Shown here: piece by piece, positions 1 to 7,121 of the stretch | Layout of the letters: each line of letters opens with the position of its first letter | How positions within the stretch are numbered: position 1 is the first letter of the stretch | Assembly: GCF_036388275.1 (NCBI RefSeq) | Contig: NZ_DASVSF010000060.1 | Location: 124,001-188,000 of the forward strand | DNA from: Longimicrobium sp. | GTDB taxonomy: Bacteria > Gemmatimonadota > Gemmatimonadetes > Longimicrobiales > Longimicrobiaceae | Length of the DNA: 64,000 nt | Reading direction: 5' to 3' | Position numbers and translations under genes: made by a program | The notes under the pieces: generated by a model | Databases searched by the model: none | The model's input: only the letters and a program-made list of their open reading frames with translations | Told to the model about the DNA's origin: nothing

Positions 1-1
1 A

Positions 2-85
2 ACGCCCAAGGCGGGGGGGCGCGAGCTGGATGGCGAAACGTGGGACCAACTGCCGTCGATCGCGGCCATTGTTTCAGGGTCGTAG
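2..85 (+). CDS. DUF5131 (phage Gp37/Gp68-like) protein, C-terminal end only
   Basis: The first 85 bases contain an open frame that ends at TAG 83-85 and enters from outside the window. Its tail contains the residues GRELDGETWDQLP. From memory, the DUF5131 (phage Gp37/Gp68-like, three-Cys-motif) family typically ends in a motif of the type G-R-x-L-D-G-x-T-W-D-x-x-P. The stop lies 5 bp from the stop of the oppositely oriented TcmP-like gene, and TcmP means three-Cys-motif partner protein, so the pairing supports both calls. Only about 27 residues are visible; the cysteine motif would lie outside the window. Confidence 0.6.
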   Translation, partial: TPKAGGRELDGETWDQLPSIAAIVSGS

Positions 86-90
86 GCGGA

Positions 91-939
91 CTACAGGCCC
101 AGGGTGCCCTGAGTATCCGAGTATTTCATGGTCTGGCGCCAGAAGTGGTAGCCCCGCTCGCTCTTGCTGAAGAAGAGCAGATAGTACAGCGGCACCTGCC
201 CTGATTCCGTCCTCACCCGGTACACGTCGGCGTCTTTCAGCCGCTGATAGCCGATCCGCTCCATCCCCGCGCGATACTGCTGCATCAGGAACTGCTGGAA
301 CCCGGCTCCGTTCCGCTTCGCCGCGCGCCACTTCTCCCGCCACTGTGGGTCGCCCAGTAGCCGCTCCACCTTGGTGCTCGCCGGATTGACGTAGTTCACC
401 TCGTTCCGCTGCCCATCCATCTGTGCCGCGAGCAGGATCAGGAAATCCATCCGATTGCCCGCGGCGAGCCGCTCTACGATGCTGAAGTCGAACGAGAGGT
501 CGTACGGATCGGCGAAGCAGAAGCTCAATACCGAGCCGTTGGTGGGGAGCGCCGCCAGAACGTGCGGAACGGCATCCGCGGCTGGCGCATGGATGATGGT
601 GCAATCCGCCCAGCCGTAGTCCCGCGACACACGTGCCTTGAGCGCCACCACCCGTTCCGCGTCGTCGTCGCAGAAGATGTACTTCGTGAACGGATCGGGG
701 ACGGAAAGGGCCAGCAGCGGCGATCCGAGCACCCGTTCTCCCGTTTCGCGGATGATCGCCTTCCCCGCACCCGCGAACAGGTCGATGTACACGCGGTGCC
801 GGTGCTGATTCTTCATCCCGCGCGCGAAGATGCTGGCGTACATCCATAGGCGCAGGTACTTCTGCCGGCCCCACTCACCGATCATGGGAGTGTGGAACTC
901 GTCGGGGAGCGCGTCGGGGAGCTTGTCGAAGATGTCCAT
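91..939 (-). CDS. tcmP: Three-Cys-motif partner protein TcmP
   Basis: The 282-residue protein starts MDIFDKLPD and matches the TcmP family as I recall it: an N-terminal segment with WGRQKYLRLW, then YIDLFAGAGKA (about residues 45-55), which looks like a Rossmann or methyltransferase-type nucleotide-binding loop, then LSFCFADPYDL near the middle. The reading frame stays open far upstream, but ATG 939 is chosen because the conserved part begins there and the upstream residues are Arg/Pro/Ala-rich non-coding-like sequence. The tail-to-tail neighbour at 2-85 appears to be the three-Cys-motif partner. The molecular function of the pair is not established; a mobile or defence-like role is only a guess. 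Confidence 0.7.
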   Translation of the reverse strand: MDIFDKLPDALPDEFHTPMIGEWGRQKYLRLWMYASIFARGMKNQHRHRVYIDLFAGAGKAIIRETGERVLGSPLLALSVPDPFTKYIFCDDDAERVVALKARVSRDYGWADCTIIHAPAADAVPHVLAALPTNGSVLSFCFADPYDLSFDFSIVERLAAGNRMDFLILLAAQMDGQRNEVNYVNPASTKVERLLGDPQWREKWRAAKRNGAGFQQFLMQQYRAGMERIGYQRLKDADVYRVRTESGQVPLYYLLFFSKSERGYHFWRQTMKYSDTQGTLGL

Positions 940-1014
940 GGGCGCGGCGCGGGCTGTCGTAGAGGGAGCCCGAACCTGTGCCAGCGATACCCAGTCGTCA
1001 AGATTTGCATTTGC

Positions 1015-1104
1015 CGCCACGGACGAGTTTCCACCTTGCTGGAAAGCACGCTCGGAGAGGGGAGCACGTTCACGCTGGCCCTTCCTTCCGCCGTCGGCGG
1101 CTGA
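1015..1104 (+). pseudogene. Relic of a sensor histidine kinase C-terminus
   Basis: Thirty codons ending in TGA 1102-1104 read R-H-G-R-V, then ESTLGEGSTFTLALP. This is the G2-box region that closes most HATPase_c histidine-kinase domains (typically GGRVxVESxPGxGSTFxxxLP). The frame upstream reads into unrelated sequence with no N, G1 or F boxes, and no start or ribosome site is visible. It is therefore a decayed fragment between the TcmP-like gene and the methyltransferase gene. Upstream of it (940-1014) nothing is recognised. Confidence 0.6.
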
Positions 1105-1154
1105 ATCCGCGAGACGGGATTCGCCCGCAGGACTGCCGGCGGGGAGCTTCGGGT

Positions 1155-2006
1155 TCAGGCGATCGAGGCGCGGGACGCTGTCGCCGGCGTTGGGTTTTCG
1201 TGCGCGGCCACGTACGCCACCGCCCACCCGGAGTCGTACGGACCGCGGCCTTCGGGGGTGAAGCGGGCGAGAGTGAAGCCGGCCTCGGCCAGCTCGGAAA
1301 CTAGCTCGGCCTCGTTGAAGCGGTGCACGAACATGGGGGCCAGGTCGTCGCCCAGCGCGGGAGGCTCGCGGCGCAGCACGCGGCGGAGCACGCGGGCGAC
1401 GCGGAAGGCAAGCGCCAGGCGCGGCGCGTGGTCCGGCCGGGTGAAGAACGAGAGCAGGACCGGGGAGCCCTCCGTCAGCAAGGGGCGGAGATCGCGCAGG
1501 AAGCGGATGCGGCGCTCGCGTCCGGGGATCAGCATGTAGGCGCTCCATCCTAGGATGATGCCGTCGTACGGGCCCGCGCCGGCGGGGGCGGCGTCGCGCG
1601 CGATCAGCCGGACGGCGGCCTGGCAACCATGCCGCGGCAGGAGGTCGCCCGCGTACGCCACCAGACCGGGGTTGCACTCGAAGCCCTCGGCCTGGAACCC
1701 CTGCCGCGAAAGGGCGATCACCTCGCGCCCCGCGCCAGCCGCGATCACCCCGATCGTCCGGCGCCCGGCGAAGAAGTCGGCGACGGCCTGCGCTTCCCAG
1801 TCGAACAGGCCGCGGAGGTTGTGAGCCTCGTTGTTGTACGATCTGGCCGCAGAGAAGTGCGCTTCGTCCGCTTCATCCATGGTTTCGCGCGAAAGAACGC
1901 CCAGCCACACGCCGGTGTGGATGGCGTTCAGAATCCGCTGCAGCCGGCTCCACTGCCCCTGCTCCCACAGGAAGAAACGGACGAGCGCGCGCGGGCGTTT
2001 GGGCAT
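1155..2006 (-). CDS. Class I SAM-dependent methyltransferase
   Basis: A 283-residue protein. Residues about 82-95 (TIGVIAAGAGREVIAL) form the glycine-rich SAM-binding motif I, followed by an acidic residue in GFECNP at the end of the second strand. YDGIILGWSAYMLIPGRERR fits motifs IV and V, where the methyl acceptor is usually handled. The substrate cannot be read from sequence. The N-terminus is basic and hydrophobic-poor, so the protein is probably cytoplasmic. It starts at ATG 2006 and is separated from its neighbours by repeat-rich or relic DNA, so it is probably a single-gene transcript. Confidence 0.7.
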   Translation of the reverse strand: MPKRPRALVRFFLWEQGQWSRLQRILNAIHTGVWLGVLSRETMDEADEAHFSAARSYNNEAHNLRGLFDWEAQAVADFFAGRRTIGVIAAGAGREVIALSRQGFQAEGFECNPGLVAYAGDLLPRHGCQAAVRLIARDAAPAGAGPYDGIILGWSAYMLIPGRERRIRFLRDLRPLLTEGSPVLLSFFTRPDHAPRLALAFRVARVLRRVLRREPPALGDDLAPMFVHRFNEAELVSELAEAGFTLARFTPEGRGPYDSGWAVAYVAAHENPTPATASRASIA

Positions 2007-2242
2007 GGGTGTGCGGCTGGGACGGACAGGGACGGGAAACAGAATGATCGGGCGGGGGCAGCCGCCCTGTCAAATACGTTACCGTGGAACCGGCAACAAA
2101 CCTCCGAAGCGACCCAAAGCTTCGGCGTCCCCGTTCGCCCCCTGAGCGGGTGAACCCGCGACTGACAAGCGGAATGCTCCGCCCGGGCCAGTGGCGCATC
2201 CCGTCCGGGTCATGCCCTCCGCACCCACCGAAGCCACACGAT

Positions 2243-2320
2243 GTCATTCCCGATGGAGCGGCCACGGCGTACCTGCCTCTGCTCCCAAGTCCGGCAGCGA
2301 CTGAGGGATCCGCCACACAC
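2243..2320 (-). repeat. Family A dispersed intergenic repeat, reverse copy
   Basis: The unit runs from TCATTCCCGATGGAGCGGCC to GACTGAGGGATCCGCCACAC with a variable middle, in reverse orientation. The same two conserved ends recur at 2581, 2877, 23678, 28070, 28273, 50711, 50814 and 55967, always outside genes. The surrounding stretch 2090-3030 holds no convincing gene; the long open frames through it follow repeat composition and run on both strands. Confidence 0.8.
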
Positions 2321-2397
2321 CGCGTAGCGCACCAGAGCATCGGGCGCCACCGTGGCCTCCCTGAGCGGATGAACCCGCCGCTGGAAAAACGGAAAGC

Positions 2398-2700
2398 GCG
2401 CCGGCGCAGCCGACTTTGCAGCGGAGCATGGGCGGGCCCGACCGCTGGAGCCGCACGAAAGTGTGCAGTCCGCGCAGGCGGACATCGTGTGTTTGTTGCA
2501 GCGAATTCATTCGCCCGTGCAGGGTCTCGGCCTCGGCTCGAACGGGCCCCGGCACAGCCACCGCAACGGCGCATCGGGCGAAGTGTATGGCGGATCCCTC
2601 AGTCGCTGCAGTCTGCGGTGCAGCGAAACGCTCAGCGTGGCCGCTCCATCGGGATGACATCCAGGCCGCAGTCCCGCCTTGTCCGGGGCTTCACCTGCAC
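2398..2700 (+). repeat. 303-bp tandem repeat, copy 1
   Basis: This block begins GCGCCGGCGCAGCCGACTTT and is followed immediately by a second, slightly diverged copy starting at 2701 (offset 303 bp). It contains a small hairpin module, GTCCGC-gca-GGCGGAC-like at about 2466, and a forward family A unit at 2581-2659 (TGGCGGATCCCTCAGTCGC to CCATCGGGATGACA). The composite arrangement suggests local duplication of a repeat array. Confidence 0.85.
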
Positions 2701-2962
2701 GCGCCGGCGCAGCCGACTTTGCAACGGAGCATGGGCGCGCCCGACCGCTGGAGCCGCACGAAAGCGTGCAGTCCGCGCAGGCGGACATCGTGTGTTTGTT
2801 GCAGCGAATTCATTCACCCGTGCAGGGTTGGGCTCCAAGGGACCGGGACAGCCGACGCAACGGTGCATCCGGCGAAGTGTGTGGCGGATCCCTCAGTCGC
2901 TGCGGTCCACGGTGCAGGGAAACGCTCACCTTGGCCGCTCCTTCGGGATGACATCCAGGCCC
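2701..2962 (+). repeat. 303-bp tandem repeat, copy 2 (partial)
   Basis: Diverged second copy of the block at 2398. It carries the same hairpin module (about 2771) and a family A unit at 2877-2953. Differences are scattered substitutions plus a roughly 7-bp length change, so the duplication is not very recent. Similarity fades near 2962, before the promoter region of the efflux locus. Confidence 0.8.
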
Positions 2963-3032
2963 TGTCCACGGCCTCGTCTGACGCATATCCGCCGCTGCCA
3001 CATGGAGGTGCGAGGGAACGGTTGTTTTCATA

Positions 3033-3071
3033 ACGTTCAGTATTGACTGAACGTACCGAACGCATTAGCTT
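3033..3071 (+). promoter_or_regulatory. Perfect palindromic operator with promoter, upstream of the GbsR/MarR gene
   Basis: ACGTTCAGT-N4-ACTGAACGT (3033-3054) is a perfect inverted repeat with 9-bp arms. It overlaps a possible -35 box, TTGACT at 3043-3048. A weak -10-like TTAGCT/TAGCTT follows at 3065-3071, 16-17 bp downstream. The start codon of the regulator is at 3130. A dimeric winged-helix regulator bound here would block the promoter, so autoregulation is the simplest reading. Confidence 0.6.
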
Positions 3072-3129
3072 CTCGGTCCAACGGCGCCAGAGATGGACGC
3101 CGCCAGCCCCACAGCAGTAGAGACTCAGG

Positions 3130-3621
3130 ATGCACGAGGCGGTTCAGCAGCTGGTGGAGCGGATGGCGCTCATCTGCGAAAAGGAAGGGATGCCACGGAT
3201 CGGCGGGCGCATCCTGGGCTACCTGCTCGCCACCGACCAGACGGTATCCCTGGACGACCTCGCCGAGCGGCTGCAGGCCAGCAAGGCCTCCGTCAGCACC
3301 AACGCGCGGATGCTGGAGCAGTTCGGCATGATCCAGCGGGTGAGCGTGATGGGCGACCGCCGCGACTTCTACCGCGTGGAAGACGACCCCTGGGCCCGCA
3401 TGCTCCGCGTGGCGCAGGGCCGCTGGCGCGACATGGTGCACGTGTTCGGCGAGGCCGCCGAGCGCCTTCCCGAGCCCGCCGGCCGCGCCCGGGTGGAATC
3501 CGCCCGCCGCTTCCACGAGCTGCTGATCGCCGAGTGCGACGCGCTGATCGACCGCTGGAACCGGCTGGACGGCGCCGTGGACGAAGCGTCCTCGACGCCT
3601 CGTCGCGCCTCGGGATCATAA
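3130..3621 (+). CDS. GbsR/MarR-family transcriptional regulator
   Basis: A 163-residue winged-helix protein. The sequence GRILGYLLATDQTVSLDDLAERLQ and SKASVSTNARMLEQFGMIQRV (about residues 27-75) is the helix-turn-helix plus wing arrangement of GbsR-type MarR relatives, followed by an alpha-helical dimerisation tail. It sits at the head of the efflux locus and has a perfect palindrome just upstream (3033-3054), so it probably represses its own promoter and perhaps the downstream efflux genes. The ligand is unknown. No transmembrane segment or signal peptide is present. Confidence 0.8.
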   Translation: MHEAVQQLVERMALICEKEGMPRIGGRILGYLLATDQTVSLDDLAERLQASKASVSTNARMLEQFGMIQRVSVMGDRRDFYRVEDDPWARMLRVAQGRWRDMVHVFGEAAERLPEPAGRARVESARRFHELLIAECDALIDRWNRLDGAVDEASSTPRRASGS

Positions 3622-3638
3622 CGACATTCCATGCGTGC

Positions 3639-3680
3639 TGTAAGCAACCACTTGCATACACATTTGGCGGCGACTATCTT
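3639..3680 (+). promoter_or_regulatory. Promoter overlapped by a TetR-type operator
   Basis: TGTAAGCAA-N4-TTGCATACA (3639-3660) is an inverted repeat with one mismatch, typical in length and style of TetR/AcrR operators. Its right arm contains TTGCAT (3652-3657), a -35 box, followed by 17 bp and TATCTT (3675-3680), a good -10 box. The TetR gene's ATG at 3688 lies 7 bp after the -10 box, so the transcript would be leaderless or nearly so. The site probably controls the TetR-tolC-RND operon by autorepression. Confidence 0.7.
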
Positions 3681-3687
3681 CGCCCCC

Positions 3688-4305
3688 ATGGACGTACGAG
3701 AGAAGCTGCTGACGGCGGCACTGAAGGTGTTCGAGGAGGCCGGATCGCGCGGGGCCACCACGCGCCGCATCGCCTCCGAGGCGGGGGTGAACGAGATCAC
3801 CCTGTTCCGCCACTTCGGAAGCAAGGCCGCGCTGATGAGCGAGGCGCTGGCCTGCGCCTCGGCCGCGCCGGTGGAAAGCCGCCTTCCCGCCGAGCCCGCC
3901 GACCCCGCGCGCGAGCTGCTGGCCTGGAGCCACGGGGGATACGCCCAGTTGCGGCGGAACGCGGCCATGATCCGCACCGCCATGGGCGAGATGGAGCAGG
4001 CGCCGGAGGCGGCGCGGTGCGTGGCCGCCAACCCGGCGCGGGTGCGCGAGCAGTTGAAGGCGTACCTGGCGCGGCTGCAGGAGCGGGGGCTGGCCTCCAC
4101 CGACTGGGACCCGTACGCCGCCTCGTCCATGCTGATGGGCTCGCTGTTCAGCGACGCCATGGGGCGCGACATGATGCCGGAGGAGTACCCGTACTCCGAG
4201 GCCGAGGCTCCGGCGCGCTACGTATCGCTCTTCCTGCGGGCCATCGGCGTGGCCGCGCCCGCGGAGCACCACCCGGCGGAAGGCTCGCCGCTGCAGGACC
4301 CCTGA
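3688..4305 (+). CDS. TetR/AcrR-family transcriptional regulator
   Basis: A 205-residue protein starting MDVREKLLTAALKVFEEAG, the classic TetR N-terminus; the HTH (GATTRRIASEAGVNEITLFRHFGSK) spans about residues 22-46. The C-terminal part is the variable ligand-binding helical domain. An in-frame ATG at 3631 would give 19 more residues, but it lies within the operator and promoter, so 3688 is preferred. The gene is 42 bp upstream of the TolC-like gene, making it the likely local repressor of this efflux operon. The inducing compound cannot be inferred. Confidence 0.87.
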   Translation: MDVREKLLTAALKVFEEAGSRGATTRRIASEAGVNEITLFRHFGSKAALMSEALACASAAPVESRLPAEPADPARELLAWSHGGYAQLRRNAAMIRTAMGEMEQAPEAARCVAANPARVREQLKAYLARLQERGLASTDWDPYAASSMLMGSLFSDAMGRDMMPEEYPYSEAEAPARYVSLFLRAIGVAAPAEHHPAEGSPLQDP

Positions 4306-4347
4306 GCGCGGTTCCACCCATTCAACGCAGACGCGACCTGTAACCAT

Positions 4348-5976
4348 ATGCCCAACATTCCCTGGCCCGGCCGCTTGACGCGCCTCGCCGCCCTGGCGGC
4401 GGCGCTGGTGCTGGCGGGGCCCGCGCTGGCCCAGCAGCCCGTATCGGCGGAGGCGCGCCGGGCCCTGACCCTGGACGAGGCGCTTCGCCTGGCCGAGGAC
4501 GCCAGCGAAACGGTGCAGGTGGCCCGCGCCGGCCTCACCCGCTCGCGGGGCGAAATGCTCCAGGCCCGCAGCGAGGGGCTTCCCCAGCTTTCGGGATCGC
4601 TCTCGTACAGCCGCGCCCTGGCCTCGGAGTTCCAGGGGATCGGCGGAGGCGGCGCCGAGCCCGACACGACCGGGCCGCCGCCCCCGCAGAACTGCGGGCG
4701 CTACACGCCCAACCCGGCGCTTCCCATCGGACAGCGGCTGGACTCGCTGGAGCACGCGGTGAACTGCGCCGCCAACGCCAACCCGTTCGCCGCCTTCGGC
4801 GACCTGCCGTTCGGCCGCGAGAACACCTGGCGCATCGGGCTGAACCTGTCGCAGTCCGTCTTCACCGGCGGACGCATCCAGGCGCAGAACCGCATCGCGC
4901 AGGCGGGGCGCACCCGCGCCGAGCTGGAATTGGCGACGCAAAGGGCGCAGCTGGCCATGGACGTCACCCAGGCCTACTACGACGCCGCGCTGGCCGACCG
5001 GCTGGTGGGCATCGCCGAGGCCACGCTGCAGCAGGTAGAAACCACGCTGGAGCAGACGCGGCTGGCGCGGCAGGTGGGCAACCAGCCGGAGTTCGAGCTG
5101 CTGCGCGCCCAGGTGACGCGCGACAACCAGCTTCCCGTGCTCATCCAGCGCCGCTCCGACCGCGACCTGGCGTACGCGCGGCTGATGCTACTGCTGGACC
5201 TGCCCACGGACGAGCCGGTGTCGCTCACCACCTCGCTCGACGAGACCGTCGCCGTTCCCGTGGCCCGCTTCGCCGCCAACGAGGCGCTGCTGGGCGACAC
5301 CACCGCCGCCAACCGCGCGGCGGTGCAGCAGGCGCAGACGCTGGTCGACGTGCAGCAGTCGGCGCTTCGCATCGCGCGCTCGCAGCGGCTTCCCAACCTG
5401 AGCGTCAACTCGCAGTTCGGCCGCGTGGCCTATCCCGAGGGCGCGTTCCCCGGGTGGAACGACTTCCGGTCCAACTGGACGGTGGGCGCCACGCTGGCCA
5501 TGCCCATCTTCACCGGCGGGCGCATCCGCGGCGACGAGATGGTGGCGCAGGCCAACCTGCTCGAGGCGCAGGCCCGCGTCCGCCAGGCGCACGACGCGGC
5601 ACGGCTCGACACGCGGGTGGCCATCGAGCGGCTGGAGTCGGCCCGCGCGCAGTACCAGGCCAGCGCCGGAACGGTGCAGCAGGCGCAGCGGGCCTACCAG
5701 ATCGCCGAAGTGCGCTTCCGCGAGGGGATCAGCACGCAGGTGGAGCTCTCGGACAGCCGCATCCTGCTTCAGCAGGCGCAGGCCAACCGGGCCGTGGCCG
5801 CGCGCGACCTGCAGATCGCGCAGGCCAGGGTGGCGCTCCTTCCCTTCCTTCCCTTCGGCAGTGCGGGGCAGGGGCAGTCGCAGTCGCAGCAGCAGAACCA
5901 GCAGCAGGCGCCGCGGCAGCAGCCGCGCCAGGCGCCGGCGGACCAGGGACAGGCGTTCACCTCCGGGGGCGAGTGA
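4348..5976 (+). CDS. TolC-family outer-membrane efflux protein
   Basis: A 542-residue protein with a signal peptide (LAALAAALVLAGPALA, cleavage near residue 28) followed by two OEP repeats. The repeats show the usual pattern of LTLDEALRLAEDAS near residue 39, long Ala/Gln-rich helices, and the FTGGRI motif twice (about residues 172 and 389). It would form the trimeric outer-membrane channel for the adjacent pump. The C-terminus carries a Gln/Pro/Ala-rich low-complexity tail of about 40 residues. The stop codon overlaps the next start (ATGA), indicating translational coupling. Confidence 0.9.
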   Translation: MPNIPWPGRLTRLAALAAALVLAGPALAQQPVSAEARRALTLDEALRLAEDASETVQVARAGLTRSRGEMLQARSEGLPQLSGSLSYSRALASEFQGIGGGGAEPDTTGPPPPQNCGRYTPNPALPIGQRLDSLEHAVNCAANANPFAAFGDLPFGRENTWRIGLNLSQSVFTGGRIQAQNRIAQAGRTRAELELATQRAQLAMDVTQAYYDAALADRLVGIAEATLQQVETTLEQTRLARQVGNQPEFELLRAQVTRDNQLPVLIQRRSDRDLAYARLMLLLDLPTDEPVSLTTSLDETVAVPVARFAANEALLGDTTAANRAAVQQAQTLVDVQQSALRIARSQRLPNLSVNSQFGRVAYPEGAFPGWNDFRSNWTVGATLAMPIFTGGRIRGDEMVAQANLLEAQARVRQAHDAARLDTRVAIERLESARAQYQASAGTVQQAQRAYQIAEVRFREGISTQVELSDSRILLQQAQANRAVAARDLQIAQARVALLPFLPFGSAGQGQSQSQQQNQQQAPRQQPRQAPADQGQAFTSGGE

Positions 5977-7109
5977 TGGCTATGGGGATCAAGAAGGCGG
6001 GTGCGCTGGCGATGCTTGCGCTGGCGCTGGGTGCATGCGGCAGCCCGGGCGAGGCCGCCGAGGGCGAAAAGGCCAAGGCCGCGAACGATGCGGTGGTGCT
6101 GGGCCCCGAGGCCGTGTACGTGGTGCAGGCAGAGGAAATTTCCAGCGGCCCGGCCCTGTCGGGAACGCTGAAGGCCGACCGCGAGGCGCAGGTACGCGCC
6201 GAGGTGGGTGGCACCGTGCTTTCCGTGCACGCCGACCAGGGGCAGACGGTCGCCTCGGGGCAGGTGCTGGCCCGGGTGGACGCCGCCGCCCTGCGCGAGC
6301 AGTACGTCTCCGCGCAGTCCGCGGTGCGCTCGGCCGAGCAGACGGTGTCCGTCGCGGCCAGGAACGTGGAGCGCAGCCAGACGCTGAACGCGGCCGGGGC
6401 CCTGGCCGACCGCGACCTGGAGGCCGCGCGCAACCAGCTGGCCGGGGCGCAGTCGCAGCTGGCCGGCGCCCGCGCGCAGCAGGCGGCCGCCCAGCGGCAG
6501 CTTTCGCGCACCAGCGTGCGTTCGCCCATCGCGGGCGTCGTCGCCGCGCGGCCGGTGAACGCGGGCGACGTGATCGCCCCCGGCGCGCCGATGTTCACGG
6601 TGGTCGATCCCGGCAGCATGCGGCTGGAAGGCTCCGTCCCCGCGGCGGACCTGGGGCAGGTGCGGCAGGGCGCCACGGTGCGGTTCACCGTCACCGGCTA
6701 CCCCGGGCAGACGTTCACGGGCACGGTGTCGCGCATCAACCCGTCCGCGGACGCGGTCACCCGCCAGGTGCCGGTGTACGTGACCATCCCCAACAGCGGC
6801 GGCACCCTGGTCAGCGGGCTCTTCGCCGAGGGCCGGGTGCTGGCGCAGGCGCGGCAGGGGATCGCCGTTCCCGCCTCGGCCGTGGACGAGCGCGGCGTGC
6901 AGCCCTCCGTGCTGCGCCTGGCCAACGGCAAGGCCGAGCGGGTGCCGGTCACGCTGGGCGCCCGCAACGCCGAGACGGACCGGGTAGAGATCACCTCCGG
7001 CATCAGCGCCGGCGACACGCTGCTGGTGGGCGCGGCGCTGGGCACCACGCCGGGCACGCGCGTGGAGGTCCGCGCCGCGGGCGCCGCCGCGGCACCCGCC
7101 GCCCGGTAA
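5976..7109 (+). CDS. RND efflux membrane-fusion (periplasmic adaptor) lipoprotein
   Basis: A 377-residue HlyD/AcrA-type adaptor. Residues 1-21 are a lipoprotein signal peptide ending in the lipobox LGAC (Cys21), which would anchor it in a membrane facing the periplasm. A biotinyl/lipoyl-like half motif (AEVGGTVLSVHADQGQTVASGQ) precedes an Ala/Gln-rich coiled-coil hairpin (about residues 105-175), then the second half motif with RSPIAGVVAARPVNAGD, then the beta-barrel. Start ATG 5976 overlaps the tolC stop codon. It links the RND pump encoded next to the TolC channel. Confidence 0.9.
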   Translation: MAMGIKKAGALAMLALALGACGSPGEAAEGEKAKAANDAVVLGPEAVYVVQAEEISSGPALSGTLKADREAQVRAEVGGTVLSVHADQGQTVASGQVLARVDAAALREQYVSAQSAVRSAEQTVSVAARNVERSQTLNAAGALADRDLEAARNQLAGAQSQLAGARAQQAAAQRQLSRTSVRSPIAGVVAARPVNAGDVIAPGAPMFTVVDPGSMRLEGSVPAADLGQVRQGATVRFTVTGYPGQTFTGTVSRINPSADAVTRQVPVYVTIPNSGGTLVSGLFAEGRVLAQARQGIAVPASAVDERGVQPSVLRLANGKAERVPVTLGARNAETDRVEITSGISAGDTLLVGAALGTTPGTRVEVRAAGAAAAPAAR

Positions 7110-7121
7110 AGGAGACCGACC

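Noticed and set aside
940..1677. N-terminal extension of the TcmP-like frame up to 1677
   Set aside because: The extra residues are Arg/Pro/Ala-rich, overlap the methyltransferase gene on the same strand in another frame, and the family homology begins at ATG 939.
2084..3046. A 320-codon plus-strand frame through the repeat region
   Set aside because: It consists of translated repeat units, the same peptides recur with the 303-bp duplication, and no start signal is visible.
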